A stretch of DNA of 64,000 nt, taken from positions 51,551 through 115,550 of the forward strand of contig JAEZJV010000086.1 in assembly GCA_023415635.1 (NCBI GenBank), in the 5' to 3' direction. The notes under the pieces are model-generated. The model worked only from the letters and a program-made list of their open reading frames with translations, was not told where the DNA came from and made no database searches. This DNA is from Bacillota bacterium (GTDB taxonomy: Bacteria; Bacillota; Clostridia; Lachnospirales; Lachnospiraceae). The position numbers and the translations under genes are program-made. The first letter of the stretch is position 1, and each line of letters begins with the position of its first letter. Shown piece by piece: positions 26,160 through 34,720 of this stretch.

Positions 26160-27644
26160 CTATATCTTGCCCTGGAATACTGTGTTTGTATCCTTACACA
26201 AAAATTGTACTGCCTGGCGCCCCATCATAGCTGCACTGGGCAATCCTCCGGGCGGCATTAGGCGATGACTGGCAAAGTATACCTTTTGTATGCCCTCAGG
26301 CTTGGAAGGATAAGAGATCCTTTTCTTGCCCTTACCAGTTAGCGTCATCCAGGATCCCTTATAGGAACGAAGATAGCGTTCGTAGGTCAACGGAGTGGCT
26401 ACATCCCATACCGCAACCTTTCCTGCGATCTTTGGAAATCTCTTGGATAATGCCTCGATATAGTTTTGGGCCAGCTTCTCTTTCTCAGCTTCATAGGTTC
26501 CATCCTCCTTGCACTTCTTCCAGAAAGCATAGCTGTCTCCGATACAAAACATCGTAATTGCAGTACAGCCCTTCGGTGCATAGCCTGTATAACCGGAATA
26601 GTTGTACAGTCCGATGGAGGTTACAGGAATATCTCCGCAATAAAAAGGCTTCTCTAATTGAAATGTCACACTTTCGGGAAGATCTGATAATTCCTCCTCC
26701 ACACCCAAACAGATAAAGGTATCCATCTGAGGAACGGTAACCTTCCGCATGGTTTCTGCCCACTCTTCATGTATCGGCTTTTCAAAAAGCTGATCGATTG
26801 CAGCCAGTGCATCCTGAGCGATAATAACAGCATCGGCTTCCATTAATTTCCCGTCAAGAAGCACCCCAACAGCAGTACCATCCTTTACCTTAACCCGATC
26901 AACAGATTTGCTATATTCAATCCTGCCACCCAGTTTCTGAAAGGTGTCTGCAATACGCTCTGCCATACCCAGGGAACCGCCCTCAGGATAGCCACCATCA
27001 CCGGAAAGAAATGTAGCCAAGGTAAATACCAGGCTGCTGGCATTGAACTCTGCTCCGATGATTGATTTAAGAAATCCTCTAAGAACCGGATTCTGAAATC
27101 TTTTTGAATACTCCTCTATTGTTTGATTTGAATAAAAGCTTATACGAGGTACAGCCGGCATGATACGAAGCAAAGAAGACATATTCATCTTCTTTTTATT
27201 TCTGACCTTGACACCTTTGATATCCATAATCGGCATCTGTATCTGTGTAAACTTCTTTAAGTCTTTGCAAAAGCTATTAATCTCCTTTTCATCCTCCGGA
27301 AACAGCCCCAGAAGATGACTGTGAAATTTCTCCAGCTTCCTGTAAACACATACCGTTTTACCCTTATCCTCATAGGTGAAAAAGGGATCTTTATTATAAA
27401 TCGGTGTAGAAGGATTTATAGCTCCGATCTCTCTCCAAAGCTCGTATAGAGACGTTGTCGGTGATGAACCTGTGAGCCAGTGCATCCCTCCTTCAAATAG
27501 GTACCCTTTTCTTCTCCAACTTGTGGATGCTCCGCCGGGAATGGTATGCTGTTCATAAATCGTTACATCAAAACCGCTTTGTACAGCATAGATACCTGCC
27601 GTCAGCCCGGCAATCCCCGCCCCTACAATAATTACTTTCTTCAT
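26160..27644 (-). CDS. Phytoene desaturase/carotenoid isomerase-like FAD oxidoreductase
   Basis: A 494-residue flavoenzyme. An N-terminal dinucleotide fold VIIVGAGIAGLTAGIYAVQS (4-23) is followed by GGASTSWRRKGYLFEGGMHW, the amine-oxidase/CrtI-type FAD contact. The C-terminal FAD motif is MPPGGLPSAAMMGRQAVQ. CrtI, CrtN and CrtISO relatives desaturate or isomerise carotenoids, but clostridia usually make none and no phytoene synthase is here. It is more likely a retinol-saturase-like oxidoreductase of unknown lipid substrate. It begins 1 bp after the TetR stop, and its SD GGGGGAG lies inside the TetR 3' end, so the two are co-translated. Confidence 0.85.
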   Translation of the reverse strand: MKKVIIVGAGIAGLTAGIYAVQSGFDVTIYEQHTIPGGASTSWRRKGYLFEGGMHWLTGSSPTTSLYELWREIGAINPSTPIYNKDPFFTYEDKGKTVCVYRKLEKFHSHLLGLFPEDEKEINSFCKDLKKFTQIQMPIMDIKGVKVRNKKKMNMSSLLRIMPAVPRISFYSNQTIEEYSKRFQNPVLRGFLKSIIGAEFNASSLVFTLATFLSGDGGYPEGGSLGMAERIADTFQKLGGRIEYSKSVDRVKVKDGTAVGVLLDGKLMEADAVIIAQDALAAIDQLFEKPIHEEWAETMRKVTVPQMDTFICLGVEEELSDLPESVTFQLEKPFYCGDIPVTSIGLYNYSGYTGYAPKGCTAITMFCIGDSYAFWKKCKEDGTYEAEKEKLAQNYIEALSKRFPKIAGKVAVWDVATPLTYERYLRSYKGSWMTLTGKGKKRISYPSKPEGIQKVYFASHRLMPPGGLPSAAMMGRQAVQFLCKDTNTVFQGKI

Positions 27645-27645
27645 G

Positions 27646-28221
27646 TTATCTCCCCCTTATCATATCAATGATCCAATCACACTTTGGGTATGGAGTACAG
27701 GGATTCAAGGCTATCATCTCAGCAATCCCCTGAATAGCACACCAATAGGTTATACTTAAAGCATACGGGTCTCCTTCACGAATTGTCCCGTTTTCCTGTC
27801 CCTTCTTCATTATTCTGGCAGTCGGTGTAAATATATCAAAATCCTTCATCAGGTTTTTAACCGACTGCGGTGCCCCCTCGTTGTAATGCACCTGGCTCAT
27901 CAACACAAACATCTTTGCACCGAAGGGTTCTGCCAGAGCGTAGTTAAATATCTGTTCCGTACAGCTTTTAAAGAATTCCAGAGGCTCCATCTCCGTATCC
28001 GTCATCATTCCCATCGGTCCTGAGATGCCGAGCTTCACCAATTCCTCATATAGCTTCTCCTTTGTCTCAAAATAGTGAAATAGCAACCCAACACTCATTC
28101 CCACCTGATCAGCTATATCCTTAATCTTAGTAGCTGAGTAACCCTTACGAATGAATAAATCCAAGCCTGCCTTTAGTATCTCCTGTCTGCGTTTTTCTTT
28201 CTGTTGCTCACGAACTCCCAT
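27646..28221 (-). CDS. TetR family transcriptional regulator
   Basis: A 191-residue repressor. The N-terminal HTH includes GYSATKIKDIADQVGMSVGL followed by LFHYFETKEKLYEELV, the TetR signature (about 23-58). A helical ligand-binding domain with a hydrophobic core follows. It is the first gene of a two-gene operon with the FAD oxidoreductase and presumably represses it. Two inverted repeats lie directly in front of its start codon. Ligand unknown; a lipid-like molecule would fit the partner enzyme. Confidence 0.92.
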   Translation of the reverse strand: MGVREQQKEKRRQEILKAGLDLFIRKGYSATKIKDIADQVGMSVGLLFHYFETKEKLYEELVKLGISGPMGMMTDTEMEPLEFFKSCTEQIFNYALAEPFGAKMFVLMSQVHYNEGAPQSVKNLMKDFDIFTPTARIMKKGQENGTIREGDPYALSITYWCAIQGIAEMIALNPCTPYPKCDWIIDMIRGR

Positions 28222-28225
28222 TTGT

Positions 28226-28256
28226 TGAACTCCAGTTCATTGAATTTATATTCAAT
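28226..28256. promoter_or_regulatory. Two inverted repeats, candidate TetR operators
   Basis: TGAACT-CC-AGTTCA (28226-28239) and ATTGAAT-TTAT-ATTCAAT (28239-28256) abut each other just upstream of the TetR start, where autorepression would act. Binding is inferred. Confidence 0.55.
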
Positions 28257-28332
28257 ATAATATTCCATAAAATTCTATCTGTCAATAACTTTTTTATTTT
28301 ACAACATTATTTAAATATCAGATCAAAGATAA

Positions 28333-28363
28333 AAAGTCCGGAGCTCATCTCATTCCGGACTTT
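28333..28363 (-). terminator. Terminator of the CapA/GNAT group
   Basis: AAAGTCCGGA and TCCGGACTTT form a perfect 10-bp stem. On the minus strand the stem continues into CTTTTTATCTTTG. It lies 124 bp past the GNAT stop. Confidence 0.72.
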
Positions 28364-28486
28364 GATACTTATTTATATTAGATCATCATAAGGTGGAACC
28401 TCCTCTGTCTGGATTCAGGTGATTCTCCTCTTCTACCCGACTCCTCTCCCTTCAGATACTCTGCCAGATGATGACTTATTCACCAA

Positions 28487-28951
28487 TCATCTTCTGATTT
28501 CCTTCATCATCAGATGCTCATTTACTCCCTGCTTGTATAAATTCGGGATTATACCAATCTCCCGGTAGCCGATGCTTTCATAAAGCTGCTTCGCTCTTGG
28601 ATTAAAGTCGGCAACCACGAGAAATGCCTTCTCTGAATCCTGTGATATGACAGTTTCAAAGAAACCGAGCAGCTTTTTTCCTATTCCGCAGCCCCTGTAT
28701 TGCTCCTTCACAGCGATAATATGCAGATAGGGAAAGCTGTGAAACGCTCCGTTCGGTAGGTACCAGAGAAAACCCAGACATTCCTCCTTGTTAATTGCAA
28801 GGTAAAACTCTCCCTTGGAATAACCCTCCAAAACAGCTCGTCTCGCCTTTTCCTCATCCGGAAAATAAACTCTGCCAAGCTCAGATTTATGTAGCGCCTG
28901 AACACAGTCCTCCTGATAACGGCCTTCCGCCTTCATAATTTTAACATCCAT
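28487..28951 (-). CDS. GNAT family N-acetyltransferase
   Basis: A 154-residue acetyltransferase. The acetyl-CoA site is in AVKEQYRGCGIGKKLLGFFE (about 82-101; the Q/RxxGxG/A motif), followed by the beta-5 strand FLVVADFNPRAKQLYESIGY. Size and motif order match the RimI-like branch, which acetylates protein N-termini, small amines or antibiotics; the acceptor cannot be predicted. It begins 27 bp after the CapA-like gene on the same strand and is probably co-transcribed. A strong terminator follows. Confidence 0.9.
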   Translation of the reverse strand: MDVKIMKAEGRYQEDCVQALHKSELGRVYFPDEEKARRAVLEGYSKGEFYLAINKEECLGFLWYLPNGAFHSFPYLHIIAVKEQYRGCGIGKKLLGFFETVISQDSEKAFLVVADFNPRAKQLYESIGYREIGIIPNLYKQGVNEHLMMKEIRR

Positions 28952-28978
28952 AGTATCTATACTCCAATCTGCAATTCA

Positions 28979-30481
28979 TCATTCCACAATCACTCTTCCA
29001 TTTTTATCAAAGGCTATATCAAACTGCTTGCAGTATCCGTTAATCTTCTTAAGAATCCGCTTTTTCTCGCTGCCTGTTGCAGGTGTGGGCTGATAATTAT
29101 TCTTATTGCTTACCGAGGATACAGAACACGGAATAATTCGTACCTGATCATCCGGAAGTAATTGATCATTGTGGAAGGTAAAGGTCTGCTGATAGATCAT
29201 CGTATCCTTATCCGGTGGGTTCGTATTACCACCGAAGCAAAAATTGCCCAGAGAATAGACAATATAAGCATCCTTATATTTTTCCACAGGCTGAAGCACA
29301 TGGGGATGATGACCGAGCACGAGGTCGGCACCTCCTTCATCAATCGCAATCCTACTCAAATCCTTCTGAGCCTTCGTGATAGCACTGGTACGTTCAATGC
29401 CCCAATGGAAGCTGACAATTACCAGCTCCGGCTTTTCCTTCTTCAGATTCTGAATTGCTTTTTGCAATACAGCTGCAGCATCGCCCCTTCCCGTCTCCTG
29501 CACGGATATCATGCCTATCTTGATTCCCTTAACCTCATATACTCCGACTTTGGAATACGAGCTATAAGCAATCTTCGCTTTCTCAAAGCTCCGTATTGTA
29601 TCCGTATAGCTGATTTCACCGTAATCTCTAACATGATTATTAGCAAAGGCCACCGCTTCAACAGAGCCCTCCTTTAAAATATTGATATAGGAGGGCTTTC
29701 CGCGGAATGCCCATTGCTTCTCTACCCTATTACCACGATTGCTCAGAGTTCCTTCAAAGTTAACAATAGTCATGTCGTCCTGGGCAAAGAAGGTTTTTAC
29801 GTTTTTGAAGAAATAGGAATCATCCTTCTGTTTATTATATACGGAGAAAAAATTCCGGTCTGCATACTGCTTGATATCACTTGAGAAGGTACAGTCTCCT
29901 GCCGCACTGATGGTAATCGACACATCCTTTGTAACCGTAACCCTGCAGACACTCTTTGCCTTTCCGAGTGTTACGGTAATCTTCGCTTCTCCGTAATGCA
30001 CGGCCTTAACCAAACCCTTATCAGATACTGTAATGATGTTCTTATTACTGCTTTTAAACTGCAGCCTCTCTCCCGAAAGATTTTGCTCTGTCAATGTCAC
30101 CTTCAACTGATGGCTTTTTCCCTGTGCCAGAGTAATATTCTCATCCTTTAAAAGGATAGTGCCGTTATACTCCCTCGGCTCAACGACTATCGGTGTAGCC
30201 TCAGGTGTCGGCATAGTATCGGGAGTCGGTGTAGCCTCAGGTGTCGGTATTGTATCGGGAGTCGGAGTAGCCTCAGGTGTCGGTATTGTATCAGGAGTAG
30301 GTGTAACCTCAGGTGTCGGCATTGCTTGCGGTGCCGATGTTCCACCTACGCTCTGTAGCTGTAATGCCCCTGATAATTCCTGGGCCTTGACCGAGCTCTG
30401 ATACCGGGTATCAAAGCTTAATTCCTGAGTAAGGATGATAATGAAAGTCAATAATATGCATAGAATCCGTCTATGTTTCAT
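28979..30481 (-). CDS. CapA-family secreted protein with Thr-Pro linker and Ig-like domain
   Basis: A 500-residue exported protein. The N-terminal signal/anchor segment is ILCILLTFIIILTQELS. Residues ~55-97 are a Thr-Pro-Glu linker built from 12-residue repeats. Residues ~107-185 form a bacterial Ig-like (Big_2) domain with LAQGKSHQLKVTL. The CapA (PGA_cap) metallophosphatase-like domain (~187-440) carries SAAGDCTFSSD, NFEGTLSNRG, FANNHVRDYGE and LGHHPHVLQPVE with the expected Asp, Asn and His metal positions. CapA homologues act in poly-gamma-glutamate or envelope processes. The extracellular linker suggests wall spanning. It follows the unknown secreted protein by 78 bp. Confidence 0.9.
   Translation of the reverse strand: MKHRRILCILLTFIIILTQELSFDTRYQSSVKAQELSGALQLQSVGGTSAPQAMPTPEVTPTPDTIPTPEATPTPDTIPTPEATPTPDTMPTPEATPIVVEPREYNGTILLKDENITLAQGKSHQLKVTLTEQNLSGERLQFKSSNKNIITVSDKGLVKAVHYGEAKITVTLGKAKSVCRVTVTKDVSITISAAGDCTFSSDIKQYADRNFFSVYNKQKDDSYFFKNVKTFFAQDDMTIVNFEGTLSNRGNRVEKQWAFRGKPSYINILKEGSVEAVAFANNHVRDYGEISYTDTIRSFEKAKIAYSSYSKVGVYEVKGIKIGMISVQETGRGDAAAVLQKAIQNLKKEKPELVIVSFHWGIERTSAITKAQKDLSRIAIDEGGADLVLGHHPHVLQPVEKYKDAYIVYSLGNFCFGGNTNPPDKDTMIYQQTFTFHNDQLLPDDQVRIIPCSVSSVSNKNNYQPTPATGSEKKRILKKINGYCKQFDIAFDKNGRVIVE
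30191..30319 (-). repeat. 36-bp tandem repeats coding a Thr-Pro linker
   Basis: About three and a half copies of a 36-bp unit, each coding a variant of TPDTIPTPEATP, lie inside the CapA-like gene. The perfect reading frame and coding content mark it as a protein linker prone to copy-number change. Confidence 0.85.
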
Positions 30482-30559
30482 GTCTGTTCTCTCCCTTAAG
30501 CCGTAAAGCTTTGTCTCTACAGATCTAATCAGTGAGCGCTGCCTATATTTTCTTACCCT

Positions 30560-32125
30560 CTAATACTGAACAAAATCCAACATCCTTCCATCGATTGAAA
30601 ATCTGACATGCTCTTTGGATATGATTTCATATGCTATCTCTATTGTACGGTCATAATCCTTGACAATAATCTTCTGCTGCTTAAGGTCAAAGGAATAGGT
30701 AGCATCTCCGGGAGCATAATCTCCACTTTTAAAAAGCCAGGGGTTGCTATCCTGAATCGCAGTTATCTTATTGTTCTTAAAAAAGGTGATACTATACTCC
30801 CCACTTCTCCATTGCTGGTAGTCTTTCTCACAGAAATATGCTATAGCCTCCTCCTCTGAAGAAAGAGAAATCTTCTCATAATCACTGTACTGCAGCTCAC
30901 CTGCAGTTATTGTCAGTACATACTCCTCTACACTTTTACTATCCAGGTCCTTTAGCTTGACCGCTATATGGTAGGTTCCGGGTGATGAAAACCTTAAATC
31001 AAAATCATCCCAATCATAGCCTTCAACAATAACCTCTTTGCTGTCAGGGACAATCTCCATATATTGTACACCCACCGTCGATTTCAATAGATTACCGCTG
31101 CTGTCCGTCAACTGATAAATGCAGGTATAACTGCGATCCTCCTCGCTAGGAATCAGGCTGATTGCTTCCTCCACCGGAGCTTGCATAATCACATTGATTC
31201 TATATTTATTGACCAGAGACTTTCCCTCCGCATCATAGATGAGGCTTACCTCTGTTTTACCTTCCTTAATGCCCTTTAATATCAAGGCCGCTTCCTTCGT
31301 ATCCTGATTCTCCATTATTTCTGCTGAGACAATTCCCTTCTCCTCCATGCGTACACTTAGCTTGCCACTCTCAGGTGGTGTAAAATACAAAACCGTAGAC
31401 TTATCCTTGATAAGCTTCATGTCTCTTGTAAATACACTTCCGTCCTTACTCGGCATGGTAAAATTGAAGCGGTAGACGGTATTTTCTCCGTTGATGAAAG
31501 AGGCAGCAACATAGCATCCCATCATCCCATAACCCTTCGCGTGGATGGTAAAGGTTTTATTCTTTTTATCGGAGGTTAGTACACAACTCTCCTCCCCATC
31601 TCCACCACCGCTGAACGGTGCGAACATTGCGCTATCATATCGATCCATAGAGCTATAGATAGCTTTGAGCTTTCCTTTCCCTTTGATGGTAAATTTCTTA
31701 CTGCCATTGGAAGCTATCGTGTGATCTGCTTTATACCCTCCATTATAATCGGCCAAAAAGCTGACCTGTCTCTTAATTGATTGTGTTCTCTTTTTCTTAG
31801 TGTCATAGTATTTGACAGTGACTGTCGCGGTTTCATCTTCTCCCATACTATAGGGAGCCCATGCCAGTACTACAGTATGCTTCACTCCGTTGTCAGTGTA
31901 GGTTTTTTGTTTGACCTTGACATTCTTATCAGAGGATGCTATGGACAAATTCTTAAGGCTAGATGCTTTGCTGTCGAATATTGCTACCGTATCCTGATCT
32001 CCGGCGATTATACCACCAGTGGCAGCTTTTACTTCCTGCTTCTGAAATAAAGCCAACGTTATAAATATAAGTAAAAAGCCGTATACTATCTTGTTAATCC
32101 ATTGAATCCTTACTGTTCGTTTCAT
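30560..32125 (-). CDS. Secreted protein of unknown function
   Basis: A 521-residue exported protein. The signal peptide spans KIVYGFLLIFITLALFQKQE and ends near VKAATGG. The rest is beta-rich: a repeated lysine-rich strand region (about 35-230) with YNGGYKADHTIASNGSKKF, an Ig-like stretch (about 235-330), and a C-terminal lipocalin-like or wall-binding-like domain with ITFFKNNKITAIQDSNPWLF. No family can be named. It is first in a leftward group with the CapA-like and GNAT genes. A role in the cell envelope is suggested by context only. Confidence 0.8.
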   Translation of the reverse strand: MKRTVRIQWINKIVYGFLLIFITLALFQKQEVKAATGGIIAGDQDTVAIFDSKASSLKNLSIASSDKNVKVKQKTYTDNGVKHTVVLAWAPYSMGEDETATVTVKYYDTKKKRTQSIKRQVSFLADYNGGYKADHTIASNGSKKFTIKGKGKLKAIYSSMDRYDSAMFAPFSGGGDGEESCVLTSDKKNKTFTIHAKGYGMMGCYVAASFINGENTVYRFNFTMPSKDGSVFTRDMKLIKDKSTVLYFTPPESGKLSVRMEEKGIVSAEIMENQDTKEAALILKGIKEGKTEVSLIYDAEGKSLVNKYRINVIMQAPVEEAISLIPSEEDRSYTCIYQLTDSSGNLLKSTVGVQYMEIVPDSKEVIVEGYDWDDFDLRFSSPGTYHIAVKLKDLDSKSVEEYVLTITAGELQYSDYEKISLSSEEEAIAYFCEKDYQQWRSGEYSITFFKNNKITAIQDSNPWLFKSGDYAPGDATYSFDLKQQKIIVKDYDRTIEIAYEIISKEHVRFSIDGRMLDFVQY

Positions 32126-32239
32126 AATAATCCCCTTACCTAATCCTATTTAATTTCCATATAATACCACTCTTTCCAGCCAAGTTCAACCCCACCCCGC
32201 TGTTTTTTCAGAATTATTATTACCATGCTTTATCAGTAC

Positions 32240-32265
32240 AAAGGAGAGTCCGAAAACTCTCCTTT
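32240..32265 (-). terminator. Terminator of the chemoreceptor gene
   Basis: AAAGGAGAGT-CCGAAA-ACTCTCCTTT is a perfect 10-bp stem 9 bp after the stop at 32274. Confidence 0.65.
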
Positions 32266-32273
32266 ATATTTCC

Positions 32274-33743
32274 CTATTCGATTAATCGAACTCCTTTTTG
32301 TGTCTGTAAATCAACTTCCTTTTCAATCTTATCCAATAACTCAAATATTTTCCTGGACAGCTTTTCCGCATCAGTGAAATAATTCGAGGCTTCAGCCTTT
32401 TGAGAATTTTTTATTGAGTCAAGCGCCTTGTGTCCACAGATATGGAACTTATTATGTATCTCGTCAATTGCATTCCATTCCTTCTCAATCGAAGGATGAC
32501 GGACAGAAATTGTGTGATAGAAATGTCCAAAAGCACACTTTGTACTATTTGTCTGAAGAGGATATATTTTACCTTCCTCTACTATTGTTTTTAAGGTAGC
32601 CACCCAATTCTCATGAGCAATTCTGGCATTCCTTATACTGGCCTTAAATTCTTCATTGGTGATATTATGTACACCGCCACTTAAGGAAGCAAATAGGTTC
32701 TTAGTAATCTCGGATAAGCCATCATCAAGCTTCGTAATCTGACTTGCCAATTCTGCACATTTCTCTGAATCGTTATAAATCGTCTGCGTCATAAAATTAA
32801 GCTTTTCTGCATCTGCACTAGAGGTTTCCATTGCAGTATTTATTTCATTTGTAGAGGCTCTTACCTCTGTCATTGCAGTATTCACTGTATGAACATCCTC
32901 GATGGTCTTATTTAACAGCTCCGTATTTCTCTGCATGGTTGAATATACATCATCAATTTTACTGCTCATTTCTGAAGTGGCTTCGATTGTATTGATCATA
33001 CTTTGTTTTCCGTTCACTGCTGCTTCTTTGATGTTGGACATAAAAGAGCTCATACCCTCTAAGCTTTTCTTCGTATTATCAGAAAGCTTTCTGATCTCAG
33101 CAGCTACAACAGCAAAGCCTCTGCCATTCTCTCCGGCTCTTGACGCTTCAATGGTTGCATTTAAGGATAGTAGGTTCGTCTGTTCTGCAATGGCACCAAC
33201 ACTATTGACAATTTCATTCACCTTATTGGTCAATTCAACCAATTCATCAATTTTAGCATTCATAATTGCTGAATTTTCCATTACATTTTCCTTCAGCTTA
33301 TTTATTTCAGATAATTTACCTATGCTTTCATCATTTCTTTCAATCAATTTCCCTGAGGATTCAGCAAGTCTTTCCAACGTTTCGGAGGAGTCATTGATTG
33401 ATTCTGTTACTACATACATGCTTGCCGTCGTTTCTTCGACGATTGCAAGGTTAGACTCGCTTAATTCCGCTATTTCCTTTGCGAACTCCTTTAAATTATA
33501 GGATATTTGGGACATATTTACATCATAACTGCTCATCTGGGCAGTAAGCTTAAGTAATTCCTTTGCTGAACTTGAAATCATTTCTTCATTTTTAAAAAAC
33601 CGTTCAAATAAACTATAGACCGTTTTATGTAAATCATAACCAATTTCGGGTGGTGTAACATTTTTTCCTTCCATTCTATTATTGACATAATCCACTATAC
33701 AGCGAGCTTCCTTACAATCACCTTTCTGCTTCATAAACAACAT
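32274..33743 (-). CDS. Soluble methyl-accepting chemotaxis protein with C-terminal CZB domain
   Basis: A 489-residue protein from the ATG at 33743, chosen because GGAGG lies 7 nt upstream; the longer in-frame reading to 33875 has no SD. No membrane helix or HAMP domain is visible, so it is a cytoplasmic receptor. The signalling hairpin tip reads EQTNLLSLNATIEASRAGEN followed by GRGFAVVAAEIRKLSDNTKK. The C-terminal zinc-binding CZB domain shows HENWVATLKT, KCAFGHFYHTI and FHICGHKALD, giving the His/Cys/His/His set. CZB receptors sense zinc or hypochlorous acid in other bacteria. The short N-terminus contains Cys residues in GDCKEARCIVDY. It is monocistronic. Confidence 0.93.
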   Translation of the reverse strand: MLFMKQKGDCKEARCIVDYVNNRMEGKNVTPPEIGYDLHKTVYSLFERFFKNEEMISSSAKELLKLTAQMSSYDVNMSQISYNLKEFAKEIAELSESNLAIVEETTASMYVVTESINDSSETLERLAESSGKLIERNDESIGKLSEINKLKENVMENSAIMNAKIDELVELTNKVNEIVNSVGAIAEQTNLLSLNATIEASRAGENGRGFAVVAAEIRKLSDNTKKSLEGMSSFMSNIKEAAVNGKQSMINTIEATSEMSSKIDDVYSTMQRNTELLNKTIEDVHTVNTAMTEVRASTNEINTAMETSSADAEKLNFMTQTIYNDSEKCAELASQITKLDDGLSEITKNLFASLSGGVHNITNEEFKASIRNARIAHENWVATLKTIVEEGKIYPLQTNSTKCAFGHFYHTISVRHPSIEKEWNAIDEIHNKFHICGHKALDSIKNSQKAEASNYFTDAEKLSRKIFELLDKIEKEVDLQTQKGVRLIE

Positions 33744-33907
33744 AAAATGCCTCCAATCTTTCGTCATAATAAAGTGTATCAGGTTCAAACTTACATGTTG
33801 TATCCTTTTGACAGTAAAATAACAATCTATCTTTATAATACTACAAAATGCTGATATTATCCACCATTTTAGCAAAATTAAGCCTTGTTATTTTGTAGAG
33901 TAACAGT

Positions 33908-33939
33908 AAAAAAGAATCAAACTTAAAGGTCTGATTCTT
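33908..33939 (-). terminator. Terminator of the ABC/MBL/MgtC operon
   Basis: AAGAATCA (33912-33919) pairs with TGATTCTT (33932-33939). On the minus strand it is followed by TTTTTTACTG, a good U-tract, 72 bp past the MgtC stop. Confidence 0.68.
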
Positions 33940-34010
33940 CTTCAGCCAGGTGTGCTCTTTGGCAGGATATATGCTGTGCAATCAGGAGTATATTGGAAAC
34001 CAGCTAACAA

Positions 34011-34679
34011 TTATATTTCCTGGATATGCTTCAACCCCTCGATGGCGCTGAGCCTTTGGATCACTTCCGTATGGTTACCCCTTTTATTATTTTCCAAAAG
34101 TATAATAGCAATTATTCCTTTTTCAAATGCTTCATTTTCTATGTTAACTTCAATATCTCTAACCTTAATTTTTAAGTTATGACACATGTCAATGAAACGT
34201 TCAAAACCACTATAGGTGGCAAAGGATGCATAAATCGTCAAATGCTTATTATTTGATGTAACCCAGTTGTCAATCCTATGCAATAAAGTCATGATCAAAA
34301 ATATAACTACACCGCCGACGATGGCTCCTTCATAAAAGCCTATTCCAATTGCTAACCCAAGACAGGCTGCTGACCATAAACCAGCTGCTGTTGTTAACCC
34401 TCTGACTTGGTTTCTTCGTGTTACAATAATCGTTCCGGCACCCAGAAAGCCAATCCCACTAATTACTTGAGCTCCCAATCTTGCCGGATCTCCATACCCA
34501 TAACTATTGACTATAAATTGATTCGTCATCATAATCATTGCAGAGCTAAAACAAACCAGCATGTGAGTTCTAAAGCCAGCAGGCTGATTTTTTCTTTTTC
34601 TTTCTATCCCTAATATTCCACCTATGATTAATGACATCGATGCTCTAATTAATATTGTAAAATAATTTAATTCAAACAA
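34011..34679 (-). CDS. MgtC/SapB family membrane protein
   Basis: A 222-residue protein. Four to five N-terminal helices contain the family signature RASMSLIIGGILGIERKRKN and GAQVISGIGFLGAGTIIV, followed by TAAGLWSAACLGLAIGIG. The C-terminal ~80 residues form a cytoplasmic ACT-like domain. MgtC proteins influence magnesium homeostasis and membrane potential; Gram-positive members are little studied. It lies 41 bp after the MBL-fold gene on the same strand, last before a terminator, an uncommon partner for a sugar ABC importer. Confidence 0.9.
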   Translation of the reverse strand: MFELNYFTILIRASMSLIIGGILGIERKRKNQPAGFRTHMLVCFSSAMIMMTNQFIVNSYGYGDPARLGAQVISGIGFLGAGTIIVTRRNQVRGLTTAAGLWSAACLGLAIGIGFYEGAIVGGVVIFLIMTLLHRIDNWVTSNNKHLTIYASFATYSGFERFIDMCHNLKIKVRDIEVNIENEAFEKGIIAIILLENNKRGNHTEVIQRLSAIEGLKHIQEI

Positions 34680-34720
34680 GCTCTCTATATGCTATCATCC
34701 TCCAAGTATAAAAGACTCAT

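Noticed and set aside
29162..29677. 171-residue plus-strand open frame
   Set aside because: Antisense to the CapA catalytic domain, whose motifs are intact; no independent evidence for a gene.
30159..30401. Plus-strand 80-residue Gly/Val-rich frame and a CRISPR-like look of the 36-bp repeats
   Set aside because: The repeats are contiguous, without spacers, and in frame with the Thr-Pro linker of the minus-strand CapA-like gene; the plus frame is its mirror.
32902..33501. 199-residue plus-strand open frame
   Set aside because: It lies wholly inside the chemoreceptor gene on the other strand; coiled-coil coding sequence leaves long antisense frames. No SD and no family resemblance.
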